64,000 bases of DNA from Mucilaginibacter rubeus. GTDB lineage: Bacteria > Bacteroidota > Bacteroidia > Sphingobacteriales > Sphingobacteriaceae. The notes under the pieces were generated by a model. The model worked only from the letters and a program-made list of their open reading frames with translations, had not been told where the DNA came from and did not search any database. Numbering within the stretch: position 1 is the stretch's first letter; every line of letters begins with the position of its first letter. The translations under genes were made by a program, and so were the position numbers. This document shows positions 52,557-60,790 of the stretch, piece after piece. The stretch spans positions 4,836,001-4,900,000 of the forward strand of contig NZ_CP043450.1 in assembly GCF_003286415.2 (NCBI RefSeq). Reading direction: 5' to 3'.

Positions 52557-52638
52557 CGTCATTGCGAGGCACGAAGCAATCCCAAATTATACAGGTCGGC
52601 CCTGCTCATCAGGGATTGCTTCGTGCCTCGCAATGACG
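52557..52638. repeat. Family A palindromic repeat, short form
   Basis: CGTCATTGCGAGGCACGAAG and CTTCGTGCCTCGCAATGACG arms around CCCAAATTATACAGGTCGGC. Same core orientation as the copy at 57480, opposite to 25887 and 53695. Confidence 0.85.
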
Positions 52639-52774
52639 GATGCGTTAAAATGCAATTCCCCACCCAAAATCCAACTTTAAACTCAACCAAGGCACTTTTC
52701 CCCAAAATAAACCTCTAATAAAACCTTAATCTCCAATCACTAATCACTATATTAGCATCCTTTTAATTTTACTC

Positions 52775-53671
52775 ATGAATATATTTTACGGAACAGGGGT
52801 AGCTATGGTAACCCCTTTTCATGCGGATGGTCAAATTGACTACGACGGGTTGAGAAACCTGATTGAACATTTGATTGATGGCGGGGTGGAATACCTGGTA
52901 TCGTTAGGTACAACCGGCGAAAGCGCCACATTGAGCGAGGCCGAACGAAAGCAGGTTTGGGCTTTCACTGCCGAAGTGGTAAATAAGCGCGTTGGCCTGG
53001 TGGCCGGTATAGGCGGTAATAATACTCATGAAGTTGTTGAACAAATAAAATCATTTGATATTGATGGTTATGATGCTATACTTTCAGCAAGTCCGCATTA
53101 TAACAAACCTACCCAGGAGGGCATTTATCAGCATTATAAAGCAATTGCGCTAAACAGTAAATTGCCTATAATATTATATAATGTACCAAGCCGTACAGGC
53201 AGCACGGTTAGCGCCGAAACAACGGTACGCCTGGCAAAAGAGTTTAAAAACATTATCGGTATCAAAGAAGCATCAGGCAATTTCGATCTGTTTAACCAAC
53301 TGATGCGTGATAAACCTGAAGGTTTCCTGTTTATTTCGGGCGATGATCCGGTTACTTTACCAATGATGGCTTTAGGTGGTGTTGGTGCAATATCTGTTAT
53401 TGGCAATGCCCTTCCGCGTCAGTTATCTGACATGGTTAGGCTTTTACTTAATAACGATTACAAAGGCGCACATGCTGCACATTTTGATCTGATAGAGTTT
53501 ACCCGCTTAATGTTTACCGAAGGTAGCCCTGCCGGTGTTAAAACCGCTTTAAAGCAATTGGGCATCTGTGGTGATACTGTTAGGTTACCATTGGTACAGG
53601 TAAGCGAAAAAACTGCCGATGCTATTGCAACTGAACTTAAAAAGCTTGCCCCGGTAGCGGTAAAAGCGTAA
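52775..53671 (+). CDS. dapA: 4-hydroxy-tetrahydrodipicolinate synthase
   Basis: 298 residues, typical length. It condenses pyruvate with aspartate semialdehyde, the first committed step to lysine and diaminopimelate for the wall. Seen: GTTGESATL (the Thr pair near 46-47), HYNKPTQEG, catalytic Tyr135 in ILYNVPSRTG, Arg140 in the same motif and the Schiff-base Lys164 in GIKEASGNF. No sign of damage. The gene stands alone between two family A repeats. It is a TIM-barrel aldolase; the N-acetylneuraminate lyase alternative is unlikely because the residues fit DapA best. Confidence 0.95.
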   Translation: MNIFYGTGVAMVTPFHADGQIDYDGLRNLIEHLIDGGVEYLVSLGTTGESATLSEAERKQVWAFTAEVVNKRVGLVAGIGGNNTHEVVEQIKSFDIDGYDAILSASPHYNKPTQEGIYQHYKAIALNSKLPIILYNVPSRTGSTVSAETTVRLAKEFKNIIGIKEASGNFDLFNQLMRDKPEGFLFISGDDPVTLPMMALGGVGAISVIGNALPRQLSDMVRLLLNNDYKGAHAAHFDLIEFTRLMFTEGSPAGVKTALKQLGICGDTVRLPLVQVSEKTADAIATELKKLAPVAVKA

Positions 53672-53694
53672 CCTTATACAGATTTCCCAACAAG

Positions 53695-53776
53695 CGTCAT
53701 TGCGAGGCACGAAGCAATCCCCGATTAGAAGGTCCGCCCTGTATAGTTTGGGATTGCTTCGTACCTTGCAATGACG
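53695..53776. repeat. Family A palindromic repeat, short form
   Basis: Arms as in other copies (right arm has CCTTGCAATGACG); core CCCCGATTAGAAGGTCCGCC, the orientation found at 25887. Confidence 0.85.
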
Positions 53777-53815
53777 TTTCTTTTGTGCGGTACTTTTCAA
53801 AATCCCACATAAAAT

Positions 53816-53845
53816 AAAAAACCCGGTCCATGGACCGGGTTTTTT
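53816..53845. terminator. Perfect 30-bp palindromic terminator
   Basis: AAAAAACCCGGTCC directly joined to its complement, giving ACCCGGTCCATGGACCGGGT inside A6/T6 runs. It can end both dapA on the plus strand and the histone H1-like gene on the minus strand. Confidence 0.85.
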
Positions 53846-53872
53846 ATTGGAATAAGATGATAAAAAATCTTA

Positions 53873-54052
53873 CTAAGCTTCTTTATTCTTAGCTTCCTGA
53901 ACTTCAAGGCGGATTGCCTGTGCCAGGTTTTTTAGATCCTGCATGCCTTTACGTACACGTGTACCGGCAGCGCTGTTTCCTTTGTTGTAGAATTTGTCGG
54001 CATCAGCCTCTAAAGCAGCTACAAGCTCTTTTACTTCAGTAAATTTTTTCAT
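53873..54052 (-). CDS. Histone H1-like (Hc1 family) DNA-binding protein
   Basis: 59 residues, short and rich in Lys, Ala, Glu. Begins MKKFTEVKELVAALEADAD and continues KFYNKGNSAAGTRVRKGMQD, then KNLAQAIRLEVQEAKNKEA. The KFYxKGNSAAGTRVRK segment is the hallmark of the small histone H1-like proteins common in Bacteroidota, expected to bind and compact DNA. The gene ends with a double stop, TAG then TAA. An AAGGAGT Shine-Dalgarno lies 7 bp upstream of the ATG. It shares the palindromic terminator with dapA. Confidence 0.88.
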   Translation of the reverse strand: MKKFTEVKELVAALEADADKFYNKGNSAAGTRVRKGMQDLKNLAQAIRLEVQEAKNKEA

Positions 54053-54366
54053 TTAATTACTCCTTTTAAATTTTGAGGTTTATTGTTTTAATTAAAGCTA
54101 AGCTAAAATGTTTTTTGTTAATTAAAAACTTTTGAAGCCAAAAAATACGGCCTTAACAGTGGTTTTTTTCCACATTTTTGCCGGTTTCTATTTATGAGCC
54201 ACCTCTTATTTTCTATTAAAAAGTTTAAATCAAACTTATATTTTAAAATAAGTTTGATTAATAATTAAAATACAAATCATATCGAAGTATAAATAATATC
54301 TATAGCTATCTATACAACTATAACATAGTATTTAAAATACTTTCAGGTATTAATATATTTACAGGT
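54053..54366. other. AT-rich intergenic region
   Basis: 314 bp, very AT-rich, lying between the histone-like gene and the GH125 gene, both on the minus strand. It must carry the promoter of the histone-like gene. A short near-palindrome, AAACTTATATTTTAAAATAA next to GTTTGATT repeats, lies at about 54232-54260. I see no gene. Confidence 0.5.
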
Positions 54367-55803
54367 TTAAAAAGTCTGCTGCAGTATATCTGGGTAATGT
54401 TCGTGCACTTTTAGTATCAATTCGCCAAATAAAGTGTTAGCCCAGGCAAACCATTTACGGGTAAAGTCCTTTGCATCATCTTTATTGAATGATTCGTGCA
54501 TGAAACCGGTGCCCGCATGAGTGCTTTTCAGCCATTTAATGCACTGTACAATCTCCGCTTTATCGGTTGAAGTGATGCCACGCATAATAATTGCCATTGG
54601 CCAGATATAGCCAATACCTACGTGCGGACCGCCAATACCTTCGGCAGCTGTGCCTTTAAAATAGTAAGGATTGCTATCGCTCAATACAAACTTACGGGTG
54701 CTTTGGTATAACGGATCATCAACCTTTACCGAATCAAGATATGGTAAAGCCAACAAGCTCGGCACGTTTGAATCATCCATGAACAACTGGTTCCCATAAC
54801 CATCAACTTCAAACGGAATCACCTGTCCAAATTGCGGATGATGTCCAACCGCGTATTGTTTAAGTGCCGCCTGAACCTCTGCTGCCAAGGTTTTGCAGGC
54901 ATCAGCTGTAGCATTATCATGGCCGATAGTGCTGTACATTTCGGCCATTTGATTTAAGCTTGCTACCGCGAAGTAGTTTGACGGGATCAGGAATGGATAG
55001 ATAGTAGCATCATCCGACGGGCGGAAGATAGAGCAGATCAAACCAACTGGTTTAATCGGGTTACCATACCCCCTGTTAGGGGCAGTATCGCTTTGTGTTT
55101 CGGTTTTACGCTGGAAAAAGTACGGACCTTTACCGTCCTTACGTTGCTGCTCTTTAAAGGTAGCCAGGATGATCTTACCTGCTTTTTGCCAATTTTCGTC
55201 AAAGAAACTGGTATCGCCGCTGATTTTCCAGTAGTTGTAAGCCAACCTTACAGGGTAACAAAGTGAGTCGATCTCCCATTTACGCTCGTGTAACTCGGGC
55301 TTCATGGTAGTACGGTCGCTATCCCACTCACTACCGGTTGGGCCTTCGTTAAAGGCGTTTGCATACGGATCAATGATCACGCATTTAGCCTGACGGCTCA
55401 GCACACCCTGGATTAATTTCTTCAATGCCGGATCATTTTTAATGAGCGGCAGGTACGGCCAAACCTGTGCCGATGAATCGCGCATCCACATAGCATTGAT
55501 GTCGCCAGTAATCACGAAAGTATCCGGCTTACCGTCTTTTTCAGAATAGTTTACCGTAGTATCTAAAGTATTGGGATAGCAGTTTTCAAAAAGCCAGGCA
55601 ACTTCAGGGTCTTTGATATCGGCTTTAACTTTTTTAATGATGGCTTCAACAGCCTTGCTGGTAAATTTACGGTCGGCAAGTTTCGGGCGTTGGCTTTCAA
55701 AGGCAGGGGCCACAGCTGAAGCAAATACCGGGGTTACACCTAAGCCGATGCCGGCTGCTGCAACGCTATTAATTTTTATAAAATGTCGTCTGGTTAATTT
55801 CAT
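54367..55803 (-). CDS. GH125 family alpha-mannosidase, Tat-exported
   Basis: 478 residues. Twin-arginine signal (LTRRHFIK) at the N-terminus, then the GH125 (alpha/alpha)6 barrel: TGDINAMWMRDSSAQVWPY, NEGPTGSEWDSDRTTMKPEL, WEIDSLCYPVRLAYNYWK, GLICSIFRPSDDATIYPFLI and the C-terminal HAGTGFMHESFNKDD. GH125 enzymes are exo-acting alpha-1,6-mannosidases; Asp of the EID motif and Glu of HESF are candidate catalytic residues. It would trim alpha-mannans or N-glycans in the periplasm. No other mannan-degrading genes are next to it. Confidence 0.92.
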   Translation of the reverse strand: MKLTRRHFIKINSVAAAGIGLGVTPVFASAVAPAFESQRPKLADRKFTSKAVEAIIKKVKADIKDPEVAWLFENCYPNTLDTTVNYSEKDGKPDTFVITGDINAMWMRDSSAQVWPYLPLIKNDPALKKLIQGVLSRQAKCVIIDPYANAFNEGPTGSEWDSDRTTMKPELHERKWEIDSLCYPVRLAYNYWKISGDTSFFDENWQKAGKIILATFKEQQRKDGKGPYFFQRKTETQSDTAPNRGYGNPIKPVGLICSIFRPSDDATIYPFLIPSNYFAVASLNQMAEMYSTIGHDNATADACKTLAAEVQAALKQYAVGHHPQFGQVIPFEVDGYGNQLFMDDSNVPSLLALPYLDSVKVDDPLYQSTRKFVLSDSNPYYFKGTAAEGIGGPHVGIGYIWPMAIIMRGITSTDKAEIVQCIKWLKSTHAGTGFMHESFNKDDAKDFTRKWFAWANTLFGELILKVHEHYPDILQQTF

Positions 55804-55822
55804 GGTTTTGATATGGTAGCCG

Positions 55823-55852
55823 TAAAAATAGAAAAGGTTTTAGTTAAACAAA
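55823..55852 (-). promoter_or_regulatory. Candidate promoter of the GH125 gene
   Basis: Minus-strand TTTG (55849-55852), 18-bp spacer, TATTTTTA (one mismatch to TAnnTTTG), 19 bp before the start codon. Confidence 0.45.
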
Positions 55853-55899
55853 AAAGCTTGCTAAAATAATTTAGAAAACGTTTTATCAAGGTTTTTAAA

Positions 55900-56000
55900 T
55901 GTAGAGACGCATCACATGCGTCTCCGCCAGGACAAGCAACTACGTGTCTATTTACTATAGCGGCCTTGCTCACGGGAGACGCATATAATGCGTCTCTACA
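55900..56000. repeat. Palindromic repeat, family D (GTAGAGACGCAT type)
   Basis: TGTAGAGACGCATCACATGC on the left is matched by GCATATAATGCGTCTCTACA on the right, with GCGTCTCC and GGAGACGC inside: a 101-bp double palindrome. One copy in this window. Confidence 0.75.
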
Positions 56001-56018
56001 TCAGATTCTAAAACACAA

Positions 56019-56047
56019 AAAAAGCCCCGGATATCTCCGGGGCTTTT
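56019..56047 (-). terminator. Terminator of the oxoamine synthase gene
   Basis: AAAAGCCCCGGA, TATC, TCCGGGGCTTTT with T-runs on both strands; it lies 21 bp after the stop codon of the minus-strand gene. Confidence 0.85.
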
Positions 56048-56067
56048 AAATATATCATCAAATGCTG

Positions 56068-57312
56068 TTAGGCAATTTCCAGTTTGTTCTCTTTGTAATA
56101 CCCAGCTTTCAGCTTTTCGCCGATAGCGCTGTAGGCGTCAAGGGTGCGCTGTACGTCTTCCAGGCTATGTGATGCTGTTGGGATTAACCTTAGCACGATC
56201 AATCCTTTAGGGATTACCGGGTAAACCACTATCGAACAGAAAACACCATAGTTTTCACGCAGATCGCGGGTTAGTGCTGTCGCTTCAAATAAGTCGCCTT
56301 TTAAAAATACCGGGGTAACCATGGTGTTTGAAGCACCCAGGTCAAAGCCACGTTCTTTTAAACCGGCTTGCAAAGTGTTTGCAATTAACCATAGTTTTTC
56401 GCGAAGCTCTGGCTGGGTTTTCAACATTTCGAAACGCTTTTTCAAACCTAAAACCATTGGCATTGGTAATGCTTTGGCAAATGTTTGAGAACGCATGTTA
56501 TAGCGCAGATAGTGGATGATATCCTGGTCGGCAGCTACAAAAGCACCAATACCGGCCATTGATTTGGCGAAGGTAGCAAAGTACACGTCCACCTCATCCA
56601 TACATTCCTGCTCTTCATGTGTGCCGGCACCTGTTTTCCCCATAGTACCAAAACCATGAGCGTCATCAACCAATAAACGGAAATTAAATTTCTTTTTAAG
56701 ATCGGCAACTGCCTTAAGCTTGCCTTGCGCGCCCGACATACCAAAAACGCCTTCGGTAATAAGTAATATACCACCGCCGGTCTGTTCTGTTAAACGGGTT
56801 GCACGCTCCAGCTGTTTTTCACAGCTTTCGATATCGTTATGTTGATAAACAAAGCGTTTACCCATATGTAAACGTACGCCATCAATAATGCAAGCGTGCG
56901 ATTCGGCATCATAAACAATAACATCATTCCTGTCAACCAAAGCATCAATGATAGATACCATACCCTGGTAACCGTAGTTAAGCAAAAAGGCCGATTGTTT
57001 ACCAACGAATTGGGCTAAGCCATTCTCAAGCTCCTCGTGATGGATTGAGTTCCCTGACATCATCCTCGCGCCCATTGGGTAAGCCATACCGTAATCTGCG
57101 GCGGCTTGCGCGTCGGCTTGTCTTACTTCGGGATGGTTAGCCAAGCCAAGATAGTTGTTAAGGCTCCAAACCAAATGCTCTTTTCCATTAAACTGCATGT
57201 GAGGGCCTATTTCGCCTTCCAGTTTAGGAAAAGAAAAATAACCATGCGACCACTTCTGGTGCTGCCCTATCGGCCCACCTAAGCTTTTTGTTATTTTATC
57301 AAATAAATCCAA
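56068..57312 (-). CDS. Alpha-oxoamine synthase, serine palmitoyltransferase-like
   Basis: 414 residues, PLP-dependent enzyme of the family that joins an amino acid to an acyl thioester with loss of CO2. Seen: WSLNNYLGLANHPEVRQAD, SGNSIHHEEL, DAESHACIIDGVR, EGVFGMSG, DDAHGFGTMG (Asp216, His219) and the PLP-binding Lys250 in ATFAKSMAG. In Bacteroidota such proteins make sphingolipid or sulfonolipid (capnine) bases; serine palmitoyltransferase and cysteate acyltransferase both fit, and biotin synthesis (KAPA synthase) is less likely since the sequence matches the GARMMSG type. Cytoplasmic, possibly membrane-associated. Transcribed alone with its own promoter-like boxes. Confidence 0.82.
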   Translation of the reverse strand: MDLFDKITKSLGGPIGQHQKWSHGYFSFPKLEGEIGPHMQFNGKEHLVWSLNNYLGLANHPEVRQADAQAAADYGMAYPMGARMMSGNSIHHEELENGLAQFVGKQSAFLLNYGYQGMVSIIDALVDRNDVIVYDAESHACIIDGVRLHMGKRFVYQHNDIESCEKQLERATRLTEQTGGGILLITEGVFGMSGAQGKLKAVADLKKKFNFRLLVDDAHGFGTMGKTGAGTHEEQECMDEVDVYFATFAKSMAGIGAFVAADQDIIHYLRYNMRSQTFAKALPMPMVLGLKKRFEMLKTQPELREKLWLIANTLQAGLKERGFDLGASNTMVTPVFLKGDLFEATALTRDLRENYGVFCSIVVYPVIPKGLIVLRLIPTASHSLEDVQRTLDAYSAIGEKLKAGYYKENKLEIA

Positions 57313-57339
57313 AATGAATTGTTTTTATAAATTTAAATG

Positions 57340-57370
57340 CAAATATAGCCGTAAAAACACCTTCAAACAA
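57340..57370 (-). promoter_or_regulatory. Candidate promoter of the alpha-oxoamine synthase gene
   Basis: Minus-strand TATATTTG (57340-57347), an exact TAnnTTTG, with TTG at 57368-57370 20 bp upstream, and 27 bp to the start codon. Best promoter match in the window. Confidence 0.5.
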
Positions 57371-57479
57371 TAGCTATAACTTTTTAGAATAGGTTATAAC
57401 CTGAGAGAACAGAAGCAAGATATTAAGAGTCAAGAACCAAGATGGTGAGATTCAAGACTTTGGAAAATAGATCTCAAAC

Positions 57480-57561
57480 CGTCATTGCGAGGTACGAAGC
57501 AATCCCAAACTATACAAGGCAGACCTGCTTATCGGGGATTGCTTCGTACCTCGCAATGACG
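57480..57561. repeat. Family A palindromic repeat, short form
   Basis: CGTCATTGCGAGGTACGAAG left, CTTCGTACCTCGCAATGACG right, core CCCAAACTATACAAGGCAGA and CCTGCTTATCGGGG. Its core is the reverse complement of the copy at 25887. Confidence 0.85.
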
Positions 57562-57595
57562 GTTGTTCATTTTCATGCAGCTTATTGGGCTTCAA

Positions 57596-57645
57596 ACAAA
57601 AAAAGGGAGATCAACGCTCAGATGTAATTCTTTTGTTGATCTCCC
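57596..57645 (-). terminator. Terminator at the end of ftsZ
   Basis: Minus-strand GGGAGATCAAC, loop, GTTGATCTCCC, then TTTTTTT. Placed 63 bp after the ftsZ stop, it ends the cluster. Confidence 0.8.
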
Positions 57646-57707
57646 ATTCAATTATTGTGGTTTTTCCATTTTCTTCTTACTTCTTGACTCTAAAAGTCCT
57701 GACTCTT

Positions 57708-59315
57708 TTAGTCCGCGTTCCCGTGCAGGTAAGAATTGTTATTCCTAATCTCCACGTTACCTTCGCTATCCTGCATCAGGGAAAAACGTGAAATCTGGCT
57801 TTCGTCAGATGCAGGGGTATCCTGCAATGCTATTTCTTTACGTTTATAAGCCGGTACATTTTCCAACTCCTGGATATTACCTGTACGCAGCTTCATGCTC
57901 AGGTCTTTCAGCCTCATAATGCGCTCGCGCGATTTTTTCAACTGCTCTTCTATCGATTCGTTGGTTTTGTTGTCATCAGCACCAACCGGTTGCGGTGCCG
58001 GAGTAGGCTCTGGCTCGGGTTCCGGCATGCGTGGTTGTTCCCTTACAGGTTGCTCGTAGCTTACCGGTTCGCTCATTTTAAAAGTAAAACCAGCAGTATC
58101 CGGCTCATTATCAGCCTCCAAATCTTCATGCATTAAGCTATGTCTCACAACAGCAGGTTCTTCCTGGCGGCTACCGGCAAACATGTCAAATAAACCGGCT
58201 TGTTTAGCATCCTCTTTAGGGGCTTTAGCATAAGGCTCGGCAGGAGCATCCGCTTTAACAGGTTTAATAAACTCATTAACCGGGCGCACTGGTTGAGGTT
58301 CTTCCGGAACCAGCATCGAAACTATTTTCTTGTTGCTGTTTTCTTTTTCGCGCTCATCTTTAGTTTGGAAACCGGTAGCAATGATAGTTACCGATAATTG
58401 CTCGCCCAGGTTTTCGTCGATACAGTTACCCCAGATCAGGTCGGCAGCTAAACCGGCTTCTTCCTGGATGTAATCAGTAATTACGCTGATCTCATCCATG
58501 GTAACCTCTTTAAGGCCCGAACTGATGTTAAGCAATATATACCTTGCGCCTTCAATTTCATTGTCTTTTAACAATGGCGACGCCAATGCACCTTCAACGG
58601 CTTTAAGAGCACGATTTTCACCATCGGCGCTAAAGCTGCCCATGATAGATACACCGCTATCCTTCATTACCGTGCGCACATCTTTAAAGTCGACGTTGAT
58701 ATAACCCGGTAAGGTGATGATCTCGGCTATCCCTTTGGCTGCCGTGGTCAATATGTTATCAGCCTGTGCAAATGCCGAGCTCATGGTCAGGTTACCGAAA
58801 ATCTGGCGAAGCCTGTCATTCGAGATCACAAGGAACGAATCGACATACTTACGCAGTTCTTCCAAACCTGCATCAGCCTGCATTTTACGGCGTTTACCTT
58901 CAAAAGAGAAAGGTGTGGTTATGATACCCACCGTTAATATATCCATTTCGCGCGCTGCTTTGGCAATGATAGGGCTTGCGCCTGTACCCGTGCCACCGCC
59001 CATACCAGCTGTAATGAACAACATTTTGGTATTAACGCCCAACATCTGTTTAATATCGTCGATATTTTCAATAGCCGAATTTTTGCCTACTTCGGGTATT
59101 GAGCCTGCACCCATGCCCTCGGTTAAACTGGCACCTAATTGCACCTTGTTAGGTATAGGGCTCAGCTCCAATGCCTGGGCATCAGTGTTGCATATTATAA
59201 AATCAACACCGGTAATTCCTTGCCTGTACATATGGTTTACCGCGTTACCACCACCACCGCCAACACCAATTACCTTGATGATTGACGATTTTTCTTTTAA
59301 CATTTCAAAATGCAT
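57708..59315 (-). CDS. ftsZ: Cell division protein FtsZ
   Basis: 535 residues, tubulin-like GTPase that forms the Z-ring. GTP-binding parts present: VIGVGGGGGNAVNHMY (residues 15-30), the tubulin signature GGGTGTGASP (residues 106-115), and ISNDRLRQIF. The conserved GTPase core ends near residue 330; a long acidic and proline-rich linker follows (EPEPEPTPAPQPVG), then the C-terminal tail SRFSLMQDSEGNVEIRNN. The length is greater than the about 380 of E. coli, typical of Bacteroidota. A start at Met5 is possible. It is last in the cluster, 130 bp after ftsA. Confidence 0.97.
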   Translation of the reverse strand: MHFEMLKEKSSIIKVIGVGGGGGNAVNHMYRQGITGVDFIICNTDAQALELSPIPNKVQLGASLTEGMGAGSIPEVGKNSAIENIDDIKQMLGVNTKMLFITAGMGGGTGTGASPIIAKAAREMDILTVGIITTPFSFEGKRRKMQADAGLEELRKYVDSFLVISNDRLRQIFGNLTMSSAFAQADNILTTAAKGIAEIITLPGYINVDFKDVRTVMKDSGVSIMGSFSADGENRALKAVEGALASPLLKDNEIEGARYILLNISSGLKEVTMDEISVITDYIQEEAGLAADLIWGNCIDENLGEQLSVTIIATGFQTKDEREKENSNKKIVSMLVPEEPQPVRPVNEFIKPVKADAPAEPYAKAPKEDAKQAGLFDMFAGSRQEEPAVVRHSLMHEDLEADNEPDTAGFTFKMSEPVSYEQPVREQPRMPEPEPEPTPAPQPVGADDNKTNESIEEQLKKSRERIMRLKDLSMKLRTGNIQELENVPAYKRKEIALQDTPASDESQISRFSLMQDSEGNVEIRNNNSYLHGNAD

Positions 59316-59445
59316 AATCTTCGTTTTCAGCTATATGTAATTCAACCCAACATTAGATTTTACCATCGTAATAATAACACTTTTTCAACAAGGTTTATCC
59401 ACATTTGTGAGCAATGTGAATAAGTTTAACCCTTGTGAATAAATA

Positions 59446-60789
59446 TTATTTCAGAAAGTCCTCATCCTTAATGTCATCCTTAATAAATGTTATACTCTTT
59501 TTCAGCAGCCTGTCTAACAAACCACCTTCTTTACTTTTTGTATCAAATTTTGGCTTAGCCGTTTTTACTTCAGCAGGGATCGCTTCATTCATGTATTCCA
59601 TTTTCTGGATACCTTTAATCAACAAACCAATACCGGTAGCAAAAGTCGGACTTTGCAATTCTTCGTATGTTCCTTTTGGCAACACTTCGTTTTTAGCCAG
59701 GTGCTCGGTAGGGTAACCCACACGGCAATCCAAACCGGTTACAAACTCAACCAACTGACGCAAGTGTTTCAGCTGTGCGCCACCACCGGTTATCACGATA
59801 CCTGCAATCAGCTTTTTCTCGTAGCCTGATGATTTGATCTCGTAGTAAACATGCTCTACGATCTCTTCCATACGGGCTTGAATTACATAAGCCAGGTTTT
59901 TCACCGAAATTTCTTTAGGCTCCCTGCCACGTAAACCCGGAACACATACTATCTCATTTTCCTTGTTCTCATCGGCCAGGGCAGATCCAAACCTTACTTT
60001 CAATTGCTCCGCGATGTTGCGCATTACAGAACAGCCTTCGCGGATATCCTCAGTTACGCTATTACCGCCGAAAGGGATAACGGCTGTATGGCGAATGATG
60101 CCTTCGTGGAAGATAGCCACATCGGTAGTGCCGCCACCAATATCAACCAAAACCACACCGGCTTCTTTTTCCTCTTCGCTCAAAACAGATTCTGAAGATG
60201 CCAGCGGCTCAAGGATCAGTTCCTGGCTTTCCAGGCTGGCCTTGTTAACACATTTTACAATGTTTTTGATAGCGGTTACCTGACCAGATATAATATGGAA
60301 GTTAGCCTCAAGCCTAACACCCGCCATACCAATAGGGTCTTTGATACCCGGCTCATTATCTACCGTAAATTCCTGCGGCAATACGTGGATGATCTCCTCG
60401 CCCGGAGGCATTACCAGGTTATACATATCCTCTATCAGTTTATCAATATCTTTACGACCGATCTCTGATTGCAGATCGCGACGGGTGATTAAACCACGGT
60501 GCTGTAAACTTTTAATGTGCTGACCCGCAATACCCACGTTCACTACCCTGATCTCCACATTTGATTGCGATCCTGCTACATCCACCGCCTGATGAATGCC
60601 CTGTACTGTTTTATCTATATTTGAAACCACACCGCGCGTTACGCCGGCAGATTCGGCCTTGCCAATTCCTAAAACCTCAATCTTCCCGTTCTTGCTCCTG
60701 CGCCCGACAATGGCACATATCTTGGTAGTCCCGATATCCAATCCTACTACAATTGGCGAACTTTTTTCCTGAGTTGAGCTTTTGTCCAT
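59446..60789 (-). CDS. ftsA: Cell division protein FtsA
   Basis: 447 residues, actin-like membrane-tether for FtsZ. Seen: GLDIGTTKICAIVGRRSKNG (phosphate 1), VSNIDKTVQGIHQAVDVA, VLVDIGGGTTDVAIF (phosphate 2), IAGIVITGGGAQLKHLRQL (adenosine loop), plus the C-terminal amphipathic end LLDRLLKKSITFIKDDIKDE, which should bind the membrane. The ATG is 1 bp after the stop of ftsQ, so the two are translationally close. Confidence 0.97.
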   Translation of the reverse strand: MDKSSTQEKSSPIVVGLDIGTTKICAIVGRRSKNGKIEVLGIGKAESAGVTRGVVSNIDKTVQGIHQAVDVAGSQSNVEIRVVNVGIAGQHIKSLQHRGLITRRDLQSEIGRKDIDKLIEDMYNLVMPPGEEIIHVLPQEFTVDNEPGIKDPIGMAGVRLEANFHIISGQVTAIKNIVKCVNKASLESQELILEPLASSESVLSEEEKEAGVVLVDIGGGTTDVAIFHEGIIRHTAVIPFGGNSVTEDIREGCSVMRNIAEQLKVRFGSALADENKENEIVCVPGLRGREPKEISVKNLAYVIQARMEEIVEHVYYEIKSSGYEKKLIAGIVITGGGAQLKHLRQLVEFVTGLDCRVGYPTEHLAKNEVLPKGTYEELQSPTFATGIGLLIKGIQKMEYMNEAIPAEVKTAKPKFDTKSKEGGLLDRLLKKSITFIKDDIKDEDFLK

Positions 60790-60790
60790 A

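Noticed and set aside
58714..59340. Long plus-strand reading frame opposite ftsZ
   Set aside because: An antisense shadow; composition follows the complementary FtsZ codons and there is no start context.
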